Below, in pieces: positions 9,048-18,202 of a stretch of DNA of 64,000 bases. The DNA lies in NCBI GenBank assembly GCA_030528025.1, contig JAUMZP010000003.1, positions 1-64,000 on the forward strand. The letters are read 5' to 3'. The notes beneath the pieces were generated by a model. That model searched no databases, was not told the origin of the DNA, and saw only the letters and a list, made by a program, of their open reading frames with translations. How positions within the stretch are numbered: the first letter of the stretch is position 1; every line of letters starts with the position of its first letter. The position numbers and the translations under genes were made by a program. The stretch is from Candidatus Saccharimonadota bacterium. Lineage in GTDB: Bacteria; Patescibacteriota; Saccharimonadia; Saccharimonadales; Saccharimonadaceae.

Positions 9048-9790
9048 CTATGCGGCAACCAATAAAGGCTTCACCACCCTCACCAACTGCCGATGCAGCT
9101 CCGGCGCTCCCGCCAGCCAAGTGAAGTTCTCGTCTGAGCGCCTCAAGGCGTCGTGGTAATCCATGGGTTGGCCAGCAATATCGGTATAGACGCCGCCCGC
9201 TTCTTCAATGATGATCTGCTGCGCGACGTTATCCCAGATCTTGGATGATGGCACCAAGTAGCTCAGCTTCATGCTTCGTTCGGGCTGGATCCTCAGGGTG
9301 GCCGTCAATGCCGTAGGCAACAAGGTTATTGGCAAGGTCGGTTTCGCGCGAGACATAAATCTTCTTGCCATTACACCAGGCGCCCACACCCTTGATCGCA
9401 ACGTAGAGCTCATCAAAGGCTGGTAGCGCAATCCCGCCAGCGACTGGTGTATTATGATCGAGCAAGCCAAGCATAATGCCATACTGCGGTAGCCCCGCCG
9501 CAAAGTTACTCGTCCCATCGATCGGGTCAACCACCCAGGTGTAGCGCGACCCGTTATCGACACAACCGAGCTCTTCGTCGATGATATTATGATTAGGATA
9601 CTTTGAGCGAATTGCATCCGTCAGGAAATGACCGATCGCTAGGTCGGTCACTGTTAAGACTTGATTGCGATCTCCCGCCTTGACGGAGTGGGAGAGGTTG
9701 CCAAAGTTCGCCCGAGCAATCTTCGCAGCAGCGGTGAGGGTGGTGGTGAGAAAGTTTTGGTGGTTATATATAATCGCTTCCCCCCTTCAT
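9048..9790 (-). pseudogene. Decayed inositol monophosphatase-family gene (two lesions)
   Basis: The family signatures are split between two frames. The frame read from about 9783 carries metal-site motifs DEELG and DPIDGTSNFAAGLPQYG and stops at 9229. The C-terminal part, SKIWDNVAQQIIIEEAGGVYTD, is in another frame ending at 9048. Between them the GS...VADGR region normally present is missing: about 35 residues by comparison with the usual spacing from DPxDGT to WDxAA. That implies an out-of-frame internal deletion near 9255-9275. At the 5' end the in-frame codons before 9651 contain no ATG. The best ATG (9790, behind a TATACT box at 9806-9811) is out of frame across TATATATAA, so a second indel is likely. 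Family members dephosphorylate inositol phosphate, related sugar phosphates or PAP. The product is very probably inactive. Confidence 0.8.
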
Positions 9791-9879
9791 GGCATTACTA
9801 CCATCAGTATAGCACCCTGAGAATCACGTATCAAAAATTAAACAATATCTCTTTATGGTTCGCTAGCTTCGCAACGACG

Positions 9880-10992
9880 CTAATCCGTCTGCTTTTTTAC
9901 CAAATCAAGCAGTGCTGCTTCGTGGTCAACACGGCGACGTGATGACGAGCGAGTGGTTCGTTTCTTGGAGGTAGCCTGCGGATACTTCGGAGCTGTAGCG
10001 GCTCGCGCGCGAGAGGTACGCTTGGCTAGCTGCTTTGGTTGTGGTTGCTCTGTTGGCTTTGTTTTCTCATGAGTCACGCGTGCCGTTCGCTGAGGCTGGC
10101 TTGAGGCTGGCTGGTCATTTTTCTTATCTGTTTTTTCTGCTAGAACTGTGGTAGCACGGGTCCGCGCTGGTTGGTGAGAGCGCGAAATCTTTGCTGGTTT
10201 GGGCTGGGTAGATGGTTGAGTAGCCGACTCTTCTTGCGCTACTGCTTTTCCTGATGATGCTTCAGCTGAGCGCGCTTTGGCTGGCTGAACTACTGGCTTT
10301 TTGACGAGCTTGGCAAAGATCATCTTACCTGCAGCAGTCTGAAGGTTGCGAATAATCTCTACTTCACAGGTGCGACCGAGCTGGCTGCTGGCTTGCTCCA
10401 CGACCACCATCGTGCCATCTGGCAAGTGCCCAACCGCCTGATGAGCATCCTGCCCCTTCTGAAGAAGTGCCAGCGTCAAGTGCTCACCAGGTAAATGTGC
10501 CATCCGGATGCTTTGCGCCAGCTCATTCATGTTGAGCACGCCAATCCCCTCCACAGCAGCTACTTTGTTGAGGTTATAATCGATCGTAAGTAGCCATGCG
10601 CCATGCTGCTTAGCTAGGCTTAGCAATCGCTCATCAACTCCCTCGCGTGCTTTGCTGCCATCCTGCAAGAGTTCTACCTCAACTTCGTCCATTGCCTGCA
10701 GCTCTGTCACAACGTCAAGGCCATAACGAGCGCGAGCTCGCTTGTCGCTATCTGCGTGATCTGCCAAAAATTGCAGCTCGCCCACCACACTACGGGGAAT
10801 CACCAACGTGTCACCAATAAATCCTGTTTTGGCAACGGCTGTAATGCGACCGTCCATTAGTACCGACGTATCAACTAACAGCGCTCGCCCTTTCGTCTTG
10901 AGTGTGTTACGCGGCAACTGAGCCAGGAGATAACTGACTTCGCCAAGGGTAATAAGTGTGATGATAAGCAACACAATAGTAGATAATTGCAT
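9880..10992 (-). CDS. PIN/TRAM-domain membrane nuclease (YacL-like)
   Basis: A 370-residue protein with an N-terminal membrane segment (about 3-25). A PIN nuclease domain follows with acidic residues in LLVDTSVLMDGR, the VVGELQFLAD helix, and LLTIDYNLNK. A TRAM RNA-binding domain comes next (about 165-225, GHLPDGTMVVVEQ). The last 130 residues are Lys/Arg/Ala/Ser-rich and probably disordered. Family members resemble YacL of Gram-positives. The likely role is RNA cleavage or stability near the membrane, but no substrate is proven. It lies 13 bases after radA and ends the clpC operon, an order also found in Firmicutes. Confidence 0.85.
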   Translation of the reverse strand: MQLSTIVLLIITLITLGEVSYLLAQLPRNTLKTKGRALLVDTSVLMDGRITAVAKTGFIGDTLVIPRSVVGELQFLADHADSDKRARARYGLDVVTELQAMDEVEVELLQDGSKAREGVDERLLSLAKQHGAWLLTIDYNLNKVAAVEGIGVLNMNELAQSIRMAHLPGEHLTLALLQKGQDAHQAVGHLPDGTMVVVEQASSQLGRTCEVEIIRNLQTAAGKMIFAKLVKKPVVQPAKARSAEASSGKAVAQEESATQPSTQPKPAKISRSHQPARTRATTVLAEKTDKKNDQPASSQPQRTARVTHEKTKPTEQPQPKQLAKRTSRARAATAPKYPQATSKKRTTRSSSRRRVDHEAALLDLVKKQTD

Positions 10993-11005
10993 GTTGTTCC
11001 TTTTG

Positions 11006-12364
11006 TTATGTTTTTAGATAGGTAATGAGTGCGCTGCGGATATCGCGCACATCATGAACAAAGGGCGTCTTAAAGCCAGAATGCGGAGCAATTGCTTTGG
11101 TGAAGCCAAGTTTTTGCGCCTCAGCAATGCGCCGCTCAGCCGCTTGGGCACTGCGCACTTCACCCCCAAGGCCCACTTCGCCAAATACTACTACGCCATC
11201 GTCAAGACGTCGGCCAGCAGCAGCACAAGCAATTGCCATGACAACGGCTAAGTCGGCCGCCCGATCAGCCAGTTTGAGTCCACCGACAACGTTGATGTAG
11301 ATATCTTTATCGGATAATTGCAATTTGGTGCGCCGCTCGAGGACAGCGATCAAAAGGTTGAGTCGGTTGAGGTCAAATCCGCTGGCTGTCCTCTTAGGAT
11401 ACCCGAAATGGGTTGGATTGACAAGTGCTTGGATCTCGACAAGGATAGGGCGGTTACCCTCGAGGGTAGCCAGCACTACTGAACCATCAGCATTTTGACG
11501 TTCGGCAAGCAGCGCAGCTGAGGGGTTCTCTACCACTGCCAGGCCACACTTACCCATAGCAAAAATTGCCGCTTCATTCGTGCTACCATAGCGGTTCTTG
11601 ATGGCCCGCACCACTTTAAAGCCGCCGTAGCGATCGCCCTCAAACTGCAGCACCACATCCACGAGATGCTCAAGTACCTTAGGCCCTGCGATCGACCCTT
11701 CCTTTGTCACATGGCCCACCAACACTACCGCCGTCCCTGATTGCTTGGCCGCTTGAATGATAACGTTGCTGGCGTTAGTAATCTGGCTTACGGTGCCTGG
11801 TGCACTGGTGATCTCAGCCAGGCTCAGTGTCTGAATCGAATCGACAATTACCAGCTGATATTGGCTGGTGCGGATGGTAGCCGCAATATCATCAGCACTT
11901 GTGCTCGCTGCAAACGACAATGCCTCGTGCTGGTCGGCACCTAGTCGCGTCGCCCGCAGCGCCACCTGCCCAGCCGACTCCTCGCCACTGATATAGAGCA
12001 CCGCATGCTGCCGAGCAACCGCATGCGCGACCTGGAGTAAGAGAGTGCTCTTACCCATGCCTGGCTGCCCTGCCAGAAGAAGCACTCCACCAGGCAAAAT
12101 ACCACCACCTAGCACTACATCAAGATCAGCAATACCCGTTGCAAGTCGTGCCGCTGGCTCATCCTGGCTTGCAGCGGCGGTAATTGGCCGCGGCTGTAGC
12201 AACGTACCCTGGCTAGCACTGCGTGCCACAGCTGATTTGCCCACCAGAGCTGGCGCTTGCTCAACGAGGCTATTCCACTGGCCGCATTGTTCGCACTTAC
12301 CGGTCCATTTTGGTGAGCGCGCACCACACTGCTGGCAAACAAACACCGTGCGAGCTCGTGCCAT
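11006..12364 (-). CDS. radA: DNA repair protein RadA/Sms
   Basis: A RecA-like ATPase for recombination intermediates, 452 residues. A four-cysteine zinc finger opens the protein (CQQCGARSPKWTGKCEQCG). Walker A is GQPGMGKSTLLL near 97. The RadA-specific KNRYGS motif is near 257. The C-terminal third is a Lon-protease-like domain (INVVGGLKLADRAADLAV). The start overlaps the stop of the upstream HExxH gene as TAATG, so translation is coupled. It lies in the heat-shock operon headed by clpC. RadA is also needed for natural transformation in several bacteria, which fits an organism thought to scavenge DNA. Confidence 0.96.
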   Translation of the reverse strand: MARARTVFVCQQCGARSPKWTGKCEQCGQWNSLVEQAPALVGKSAVARSASQGTLLQPRPITAAASQDEPAARLATGIADLDVVLGGGILPGGVLLLAGQPGMGKSTLLLQVAHAVARQHAVLYISGEESAGQVALRATRLGADQHEALSFAASTSADDIAATIRTSQYQLVIVDSIQTLSLAEITSAPGTVSQITNASNVIIQAAKQSGTAVVLVGHVTKEGSIAGPKVLEHLVDVVLQFEGDRYGGFKVVRAIKNRYGSTNEAAIFAMGKCGLAVVENPSAALLAERQNADGSVVLATLEGNRPILVEIQALVNPTHFGYPKRTASGFDLNRLNLLIAVLERRTKLQLSDKDIYINVVGGLKLADRAADLAVVMAIACAAAGRRLDDGVVVFGEVGLGGEVRSAQAAERRIAEAQKLGFTKAIAPHSGFKTPFVHDVRDIRSALITYLKT

Positions 12365-13362
12365 TACACTTGCTCCTTAGGTTGCTCAATGCCATTAATG
12401 CTTTGGTTCAGCTCATTAGCGCGTACCGACAAGGCATTGAGCCGAGTGATCTTCGCATTATATATCTCAACGCGCTGATTAATCGCTAGCCGCTGCGCCT
12501 CAAGCGCTCGCTGACGTGCCAAGAGCTTCTTACGTGCTGCCTGGAATGATGCATCATCGCGAAAGCCGCCATTTTGGGCTCTCGCATTAAACACCTTAAT
12601 ATCAGCCGACAGCTGCTCAGCCATCTCTTTGTACTGTGCTTGGTCAGTGGGGAGCTGGGTAGCTTCTTGGTTGATTGCCTTGCTGAGCGCTTTGGCTTCT
12701 TGATCGACTTTATCAAAGACAGCTTGATAGGCATCGCTGCGTGCGACGATCACCGCACGGTTACGAAAATACCGACTATAGTGCTGCTCTAGCTCGCTGT
12801 TGATTGTACCAATCTGTGTGCCAATAATAGAATGAAGCTCATTATTACGCTCGCCTGGTTCGGCCTGGTCATAATACTTCACCATTGAGGCAATGACCGG
12901 ATTGGTCTTGATCTTGGCGTACTCTGCTTCGATAAGCTTGTCAATCCGCTGTCGTTCGCCCGAACCAAGCCGCTCATATGCGGCATGTAATAACTCGTGT
13001 GCTGTTGTGACGGGTTCGGCGTTAGTCAGTTCTTGATTCTGTACATTGTAGACGTAAATCCGGCGCAGGTGGTAGCAACCAAGGATAGCTGCTGTGCGCT
13101 CAGTTGATTTGCAGCTTTTGTTAAACTCAGCCTTGTCCTGCAATTGTGGCTGACTCGCATAGAGCAGCTGCCGACCTTTATCGGTCAGCTCAAGCTGATC
13201 AATCACCGCTTGCATTGCACTATCGGGCTGGTACCGGCTCGCCACTGCAGCATCGTAGAGCTCCGGGCCATAGGTCAGCCCAGCCCAGGCCATACCACCG
13301 ATCATCACTAGACCGACCAGTGTTGAGAGGAGGCGCTTAGGCCTTTTCGCTACGTGCGTCAA
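12364..13362 (-). CDS. Membrane-anchored HExxH protein of unknown function
   Basis: A 332-residue protein not assigned to a named family. After a short basic start, residues about 10-35 form one membrane segment (STLVGLVMIGGMAWAGLTYG). Near residue 122 the sequence TTAHELLHAAYERL contains HExxH, the zinc-binding core of many metallopeptidases; a third zinc ligand is not obvious. The C-terminal half is strongly helical and charged (coiled coil). Two cysteines (KSCKST, ILGCYHL) precede the HExxH. It overlaps the clpC stop by 26 bases and radA by TAATG, so it belongs to the CIRCE-controlled unit and may act in envelope protein quality control. That role is inferred from position. Confidence 0.7.
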   Translation of the reverse strand: MTHVAKRPKRLLSTLVGLVMIGGMAWAGLTYGPELYDAAVASRYQPDSAMQAVIDQLELTDKGRQLLYASQPQLQDKAEFNKSCKSTERTAAILGCYHLRRIYVYNVQNQELTNAEPVTTAHELLHAAYERLGSGERQRIDKLIEAEYAKIKTNPVIASMVKYYDQAEPGERNNELHSIIGTQIGTINSELEQHYSRYFRNRAVIVARSDAYQAVFDKVDQEAKALSKAINQEATQLPTDQAQYKEMAEQLSADIKVFNARAQNGGFRDDASFQAARKKLLARQRALEAQRLAINQRVEIYNAKITRLNALSVRANELNQSINGIEQPKEQV

Positions 13363-15829
13363 TCGTCAGCTCCCCTTTTCGTACTCCAACTGTTAAGACC
13401 GACCCTTTGGTGTAGTGACGGGCCAAAATTCCCTCTGCAAGGCGGTGTTCCAGCTCGTCCTCAATCGTACGCCGCAGCGGCCGTGCCCCAAAGATGCGGC
13501 TGTAGCCCTGAGCGATCAACCGTCGCTTTGCTGCTGGCAACACCTTAACGGCAAGGCTCTGACGAGCCAAACGCCGATTAAGCTCGGCAATCTGCAAGTC
13601 GAATATCTTTCCAACCTCTGGCTTAGTAAGTGGGCGGAAGGTGATGATCGCATCAAACCGATTGATTAGCTCCGGCCGCATGAATCGCTCCAGTGCCTCA
13701 CGAGTATATGACTCATTGCGTCGCTGCTGCTGCACTGCATCGTCCTCGTCGGCTAGTTTGGCATGGAAGCCGAGGCTTCGATTGTGCTGCATTTTATCTG
13801 CACCGAGATTGCTAGTAAGGATGATAATCGTGTTACGGAAGCTCACAACACGGCCAGTCGAGTCAGTCAGTGTGCCATCTTCAAGGAGCTGCAGCAACAT
13901 CTGGAAGATATCGGGGTGAGCCTTTTCAATTTCATCAAACAACACCACACTATAGGGTTGACGCCGCACCTTATCTGTCAATTTGCCGCCATCGTCGTAG
14001 CCTACATAGCCAGCAGGCGCACCAACAAGTCGGCTCGCAGTATGCTTCTCGCCAAACTCACTCATATCGATCTTAATCAGCGCGTCGTCTGAGCCGAATA
14101 CCTCACGAGCAAGCACGCGCGCCAGCTCGGTCTTGCCAACACCAGTTGGCCCCATAAAGACAAAGCTACCGATCGGCCGCTGGCTGCTCGCCACCCCACT
14201 ACGACTGCGCCGGATAGCACGAGCAACTTTGCCAACCGCTTCTTCCTGGCCAATCAGATATTTACCAAGGTGTTTCTCAAGATTGCGCAGGAGCTTCGCC
14301 TCACTTGTGCGGACTTTCTCAACCGGGATGTGTGTCATCACAGCAATGGCACGAGCAATATTATCCTCGGTGAGTACCAGTGGAGTTTTGCGGCTTTGCT
14401 CGCGACGTGCCTGTTCAAGCTGGTCGGTCAATTGGCTAATACGCTGCTTATAGAGAGCGGCACGCTCGTAGTCTTCTGCCGCTACGGCATCTTCCATTTT
14501 CTCATTCAGTGCTTTGAGCTCACGGACATACTCGCGCTGCTTGCTTGGCTTATGTCCCTTCTTAACGCGTACCAGAGCTGCTGCTTCATCAATCACATCA
14601 ATTGCCTTGTCGGGCATAAAGCGATCGGCCACATAGCGGTCACTCATATACACCGCTGACTCGATCACATCATCGCTAATCTTCACCCTGTGATGTTTCT
14701 CATAGTAGCTGCGAAGCCCCTTAAGGATTGCCACCGTATCCTTCACACTTGGCTCCTTAACGAGCACTGTCTGAAAGCGGCGCTCGAGTGCGCTATCCTT
14801 CTCGATATGCTTGCGATATTCCTCCAGTGTCGTCGCACCGATGAGGTGCAACTCACCTCGGGCTAGCGCCGGCTTGAGGATATTAGCTGCGTCCATGGCC
14901 CCGCCCTCTGCCGAGCCAGCCCCTACAAGCATGTGCAATTCATCGATAAAGGCAATAATGTTGCCCTGCTTGGTAATCTCACGAATCAGTACCGTTAGCC
15001 GCTCCTCGAACTGCCCACGGTACTTAGTACCAGCGACAATCGCCGTCATATCGAGCATAACCACTCGCTTGTCGAGCAAATTATCTGGCACATCCTCGCG
15101 GACAATCCGCTGCGCGAGGCCTTCAACGATGGCCGTCTTACCTACCCCTGGCTCACCCAGCAAAACAGGGTTATTCTTGGTGCGACGGCTGAGAATTGTT
15201 ACAAGGCGTTCGGTCTCGCGTGCTCGCCCTACCACAGTATCAAGCTCACCATCAGCTGCCTTGGCGGTTAGGTCAATGCTATATTTGCTCAGCGCATTGC
15301 CACCCCGCGGCGCTGGCCGGTACTTCGTATCAGTGCGAGTACTTGTGCCACCGCGACTCTCTTCTTCACGTATATCATCAAAGTGGGCTTCGAGGTTGCG
15401 GACGATCGCCTCGGTATCTGCCCCCATTTCGCGTAGCAATACAGTTGCGCGGGCGTTATTTTGCTTGAGCAAGCTATAGAGAATATGCTCTGTGCCAAGC
15501 TCATCATGCTCATATTCCTTCGCAATTTCCCACCCCATCCGAAGTGTCAATAGAGCCGTCTCGGACAGACCAGTTGCCCCACCAGTCCGTACCGTAATAT
15601 TCTTGAGCGGCTGCAGGTGAAGTGAATCTTCCGCCCGGCGCAGCGTAATACCAGCATCGGCGAGTACCTTAGTACCGAGGCTGGCACTTTGGCTCAAAAT
15701 ACCAAGCAATAAGTGTTCGGTACCGATATAGGGGTTGCCATACCCACGGGCAATTGCATCAGCATACTGAACGCTCAGGCGAGCATCATCACTCAAATGG
15801 CTAATAAAATCTGCAAAATCATCTTCCAT
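13337..15829 (-). CDS. clpC: AAA+ protease unfoldase ClpC
   Basis: An 830-residue Hsp100 ATPase that unfolds proteins for ClpP. The N domain has two Clp repeats (about 5-70 and 80-145). The first AAA module has Walker [14 protein letters not shown] and Walker [16 protein letters not shown]-like sequence. A UVR-type middle segment ([18 protein letters not shown]) marks ClpC rather than ClpB. The second module has [12 protein letters not shown] and [12 protein letters not shown]. The ATG at 15829 ([10 protein letters not shown]) follows GGAGG closely, whereas the longer frame from 15898 would start inside the operator. Transcription starts from a promoter overlapped by a CIRCE element, so HrcA repression is expected. 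Confidence 0.95.
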   Translation of the reverse strand: MEDDFADFISHLSDDARLSVQYADAIARGYGNPYIGTEHLLLGILSQSASLGTKVLADAGITLRRAEDSLHLQPLKNITVRTGGATGLSETALLTLRMGWEIAKEYEHDELGTEHILYSLLKQNNARATVLLREMGADTEAIVRNLEAHFDDIREEESRGGTSTRTDTKYRPAPRGGNALSKYSIDLTAKAADGELDTVVGRARETERLVTILSRRTKNNPVLLGEPGVGKTAIVEGLAQRIVREDVPDNLLDKRVVMLDMTAIVAGTKYRGQFEERLTVLIREITKQGNIIAFIDELHMLVGAGSAEGGAMDAANILKPALARGELHLIGATTLEEYRKHIEKDSALERRFQTVLVKEPSVKDTVAILKGLRSYYEKHHRVKISDDVIESAVYMSDRYVADRFMPDKAIDVIDEAAALVRVKKGHKPSKQREYVRELKALNEKMEDAVAAEDYERAALYKQRISQLTDQLEQARREQSRKTPLVLTEDNIARAIAVMTHIPVEKVRTSEAKLLRNLEKHLGKYLIGQEEAVGKVARAIRRSRSGVASSQRPIGSFVFMGPTGVGKTELARVLAREVFGSDDALIKIDMSEFGEKHTASRLVGAPAGYVGYDDGGKLTDKVRRQPYSVVLFDEIEKAHPDIFQMLLQLLEDGTLTDSTGRVVSFRNTIIILTSNLGADKMQHNRSLGFHAKLADEDDAVQQQRRNESYTREALERFMRPELINRFDAIITFRPLTKPEVGKIFDLQIAELNRRLARQSLAVKVLPAAKRRLIAQGYSRIFGARPLRRTIEDELEHRLAEGILARHYTKGSVLTVGVRKGELTIDARSEKA

Positions 15830-15869
15830 GTCGTCCTCCAAAATCTGTGGCCAAAAAGCCACCCTACTC

Positions 15870-15898
15870 AGTATACGCTGCTTATTAGCACTCGTCAA
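15870..15898 (-). promoter_or_regulatory. clpC promoter
   Basis: Reading the minus strand, TTGACG and TATACT are separated by exactly 17 bases, a near-consensus sigma70 promoter. The -35 box lies inside the CIRCE inverted repeat. Confidence 0.85.
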
Positions 15899-15911
15899 GG
15901 TGGAGTGCTAA
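15885..15911. promoter_or_regulatory. CIRCE operator (HrcA binding site)
   Basis: A perfect TTAGCACTC-N9-GAGTGCTAA inverted repeat, identical to the bacterial CIRCE consensus. It covers the -35 region of the clpC promoter, so bound HrcA would block RNA polymerase. The hrcA gene is not in this window. Confidence 0.95.
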
Positions 15912-15921
15912 TAATACGCAA

Positions 15922-15947
15922 AACCCTACTCTACTATGAGTAGGGTT
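15922..15947 (-). terminator. Terminator after nusA
   Basis: AACCCTACT and AGTAGGGTT form a perfect nine-base stem with an eight-base loop, followed on the minus strand by TTTT. It insulates nusA from the heat-shock operon. Confidence 0.75.
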
Positions 15948-15971
15948 GGCATGTCGCAGCGCTTTGCAATT

Positions 15972-17087
15972 TTACGCTTGGTTTTCAATGGCGCTAAAGA
16001 GATCATCCTCGATATTCTTGCGTGGCTTGCGCTCAGCTGGCTGGCTTGCTGCTGTCTCGATATCAAGCTCAAAGCCCGTAAGGCGGCTTGCCAAGCGAAC
16101 ATTCTGCCCACTACGACCAATCGCGATCGACTGCTGGTCTTCCGTTACATACACCTTGGCGTGCTTGTGCTCGCGGTCAATCTCGACCCGCACTACCTCA
16201 GCAGGGCTGAGGGCGTTGCGAATGTACGTATCGGTGTTTTCGTCGTACATAATGATATCGATCTTTTCTTGGTCACCAATCTCATTAACAACGGCGTTGA
16301 CCCGTGTGCCATGCCCACCAACAAAGGTACCAACAGGGTCGATCCCTGGCACGGTACTCAGAACAGCCAGCTTAGTGCGGCGACCTGCTTCGCGGGCGAT
16401 CCCCTTAATCTCAACTGCCCCTGTCTCGAGTTCTGGTACCTCTTGACGGAAGAGATACTCAATGAAGGCTTCGTTGCCACGACTAAGGATAAGCTGTGGA
16501 CCACGATTGTCGCGCTCAATGTCCTTGATAAGGACTTTAATGCGACTGCCTGGCACATAGCGCTCACCTTGGATCTGTTCGCTTTGCGGCAAGATGCCAG
16601 TTGCCTTGCCCAGTTCAACGCGCACGACGCGTGGCTCAACCCGCTGAACAATACCCGTCACAACGGTACCAATCTTGTCTTCGAACTCTGCAAGCACCAC
16701 CTCGCGCTCAGCTTCGCGCAGGCGCTGCAACACCACCTGCTTGGCAGTCTGGGCTGCCACACGGCCAAAGCTCGTCACATTATGCACTGCCTCAACGGTA
16801 CCGCCCAGCTCGGCATCGGGGTTTGTCGCCCGTGCTTCTTCTAGGCTAATCTCTGTCGATGGGAAGTTAACTTCTTCAACGATCTCACGAATGACGAACA
16901 CCTTGGCTGTACCGTCGTTGAGGTTGAGCTCAGCCCGAACGTTTTGGTCGCGCTCACCATTGTCGCGGCGCCACGCGGCAGCAATTGCTTGCTCTATCAC
17001 ACCCAGGACAGTCTCCTCAGGCAAGTTCTTCTCGTCTGCGATTGTGCGCAAGGCCAGTGTGAGTTGCTTGATATTAAGGTCTTCCAT
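15972..17087 (-). CDS. nusA: Transcription termination/antitermination factor NusA
   Basis: Binds RNA polymerase and nascent RNA and controls pausing and termination. The 371 residues comprise the N-terminal polymerase-binding domain (about 1-125), an S1 domain (about 130-200, GTVVTGIVQRVEPRVVRVELG), and two KH domains (about 200-345; GTFVGGHGTRVNAVVNEIG and AIGRSGQNVRLASRLTG). The C-terminal acidic repeats of proteobacterial NusA are absent, as usual outside that group. The usual partners rimP and infB are not next to it. It has its own strong promoter at 17145-17173, a leader of about 50 bases, and AAAGGAG before the ATG. Confidence 0.96.
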   Translation of the reverse strand: MEDLNIKQLTLALRTIADEKNLPEETVLGVIEQAIAAAWRRDNGERDQNVRAELNLNDGTAKVFVIREIVEEVNFPSTEISLEEARATNPDAELGGTVEAVHNVTSFGRVAAQTAKQVVLQRLREAEREVVLAEFEDKIGTVVTGIVQRVEPRVVRVELGKATGILPQSEQIQGERYVPGSRIKVLIKDIERDNRGPQLILSRGNEAFIEYLFRQEVPELETGAVEIKGIAREAGRRTKLAVLSTVPGIDPVGTFVGGHGTRVNAVVNEIGDQEKIDIIMYDENTDTYIRNALSPAEVVRVEIDREHKHAKVYVTEDQQSIAIGRSGQNVRLASRLTGFELDIETAASQPAERKPRKNIEDDLFSAIENQA

Positions 17088-17144
17088 ATTATATTACTCC
17101 TTTCTATGAAAAACTCCGACCTGCCGGCCGGATATCTACCCACC

Positions 17145-17173
17145 AGTGTAGCTGATAGCGCGAAGGATGTCAA
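17145..17173 (-). promoter_or_regulatory. nusA promoter
   Basis: On the minus strand TTGACA and TACACT are separated by 17 bases, a near-perfect sigma70 promoter. It lies just downstream of the decayed HAD gene's stop codon. Confidence 0.85.
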
Positions 17174-17191
17174 ATGGAATGGCGGGAGTTC

Positions 17192-17462
17192 TTATCCAAC
17201 AATCGTCAACATATCACGGAGATCAGCTATAACCCATCGTGCATGCCTGGTGGCGGGTGAGCCAGCAAAGGTTACCCCATTGCCAGTACCACTACAGTAG
17301 CCAGACTTGGCCTTCGGCATCAGTTATCTCGCTTTGAGCAGCACACGCCATCAAGGCAGCATCTTCTTCTGGTGTGATACTTATGGCGAGATTGAGATTG
17401 CGCCAAGAGTTGTCGCGAATTAAGGTGTGATCGAGGTCGAAGACAACAAGCTTTGGCTGCAT
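17192..17462 (-). pseudogene. HAD-family phosphatase remnant (internal deletion)
   Basis: The N-terminal frame starts with ATG at 17462, overlapping the upstream nuclease stop as TAATG. It encodes a perfect HAD motif I (VVFDLDHTLIRDNSW) and ends at a TAG after 56 codons (17292). A different frame then encodes VTFAGSPATRHARWVIADL plus a few residues and a TAA at 17192. This looks like the end of a SerB-type HAD enzyme, where an xGKPA segment and VIxDLRD close the protein. About two thirds of a normal 200-230-residue enzyme is missing and the two ends are out of frame, so this is a deletion relic. The C-terminal match is inference from motif memory. Confidence 0.65.
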
Positions 17463-18139
17463 TAGCCAGGCACTCCCTGCCCAGGACACGTAGCGAGGAC
17501 GCGCTGCATGGCGGCTTTTTCGCCTGTGGTGACCCAGAGGTTATATTTACGTTTAACGGCAATTTGCCGGGCAACATACTGGCAGCGAAACGGCTTATGG
17601 CTGGGCAGCCACGTCGCAGCATCGCCATCACCCTTTTGCTGGTTGGCCGGGCCATCAACCGCCAGAAGCTCAAGTGGATCATTAGCAAGCTGCTGCCGCT
17701 GCTCGCTACTGAGCTGCTGTGCACCGGTTTGCCAAGCATTACTCAGAGCAACAACATGATCGACCTGCACTGCTGAGCTCGTGCCACTCCCTCGCTGGAA
17801 GGTGATGCGCTTGCCTGTGTATGGGTCGTCGAGCTGGCCACTCGCTACTTTGCAATTGCCGCTCACCACTGCCTGCTTAAGGTCGCGTGCGAGGATGATA
17901 TTGCGCGTATCGCAGCCACTCGTCGTTGCCCAGCCCGCGCCAAATTGGCTACGCGCATACCCAGTCTTGGGTGCACGACCCTTAACGGGCAATGCCTCCA
18001 GTGCTACTAATGCCTCACCATTGCCCTGTGGTGAATGACTTGACTGCGCCAACTGCCACGCTGCATATATCGCGAGCGCAATCATGACAATACCAGCAAG
18101 CAAAAACATCGTTATGACGCGGCGACGGCGATATTCCAT
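17462..18139 (-). CDS. Membrane-anchored extracellular HNH nuclease (DUF1524/GmrSD-C type)
   Basis: A 225-residue protein with an arginine-rich start, one membrane segment (TMFLLAGIVMIALAIYAAWQ) and an external nuclease domain. The domain shows the family's ordered pattern: SGCDTRNIILARDL, VDHVVALSNAWQTGA with the catalytic DH, NDPLELLAVDGPANQQKGD, then WLP and CQYVARQIAVKRKY. Four cysteines could form two disulfides outside the cell. The likely role is degrading environmental or host DNA so that nucleotides can be taken up, important where nucleotide synthesis is missing; that role is inference. I prefer ATG 18139 because TATGAT lies six bases before it; upstream TTG 18163 and ATG 18145 are alternatives. 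Confidence 0.85.
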   Translation of the reverse strand: MEYRRRRVITMFLLAGIVMIALAIYAAWQLAQSSHSPQGNGEALVALEALPVKGRAPKTGYARSQFGAGWATTSGCDTRNIILARDLKQAVVSGNCKVASGQLDDPYTGKRITFQRGSGTSSAVQVDHVVALSNAWQTGAQQLSSEQRQQLANDPLELLAVDGPANQQKGDGDAATWLPSHKPFRCQYVARQIAVKRKYNLWVTTGEKAAMQRVLATCPGQGVPG

Positions 18140-18190
18140 AATCATATCATAGCATAGGGTCAATTTGTGGCGGGCTCATGCACATTCCGG

Positions 18191-18196
18191 TATACT
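18191..18196 (+). promoter_or_regulatory. -10 box of pepN, leaderless type
   Basis: TATACT ends six bases before the ATG at 18203, so transcription should begin at or next to the start codon. Confidence 0.65.
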
Positions 18197-18202
18197 AGTT
18201 TT

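Noticed and set aside
14811-15479. 222-codon plus-strand frame opposite clpC
   Set aside because: It is antisense to the conserved AAA+ core of clpC and has Ser/Arg-rich shadow composition.
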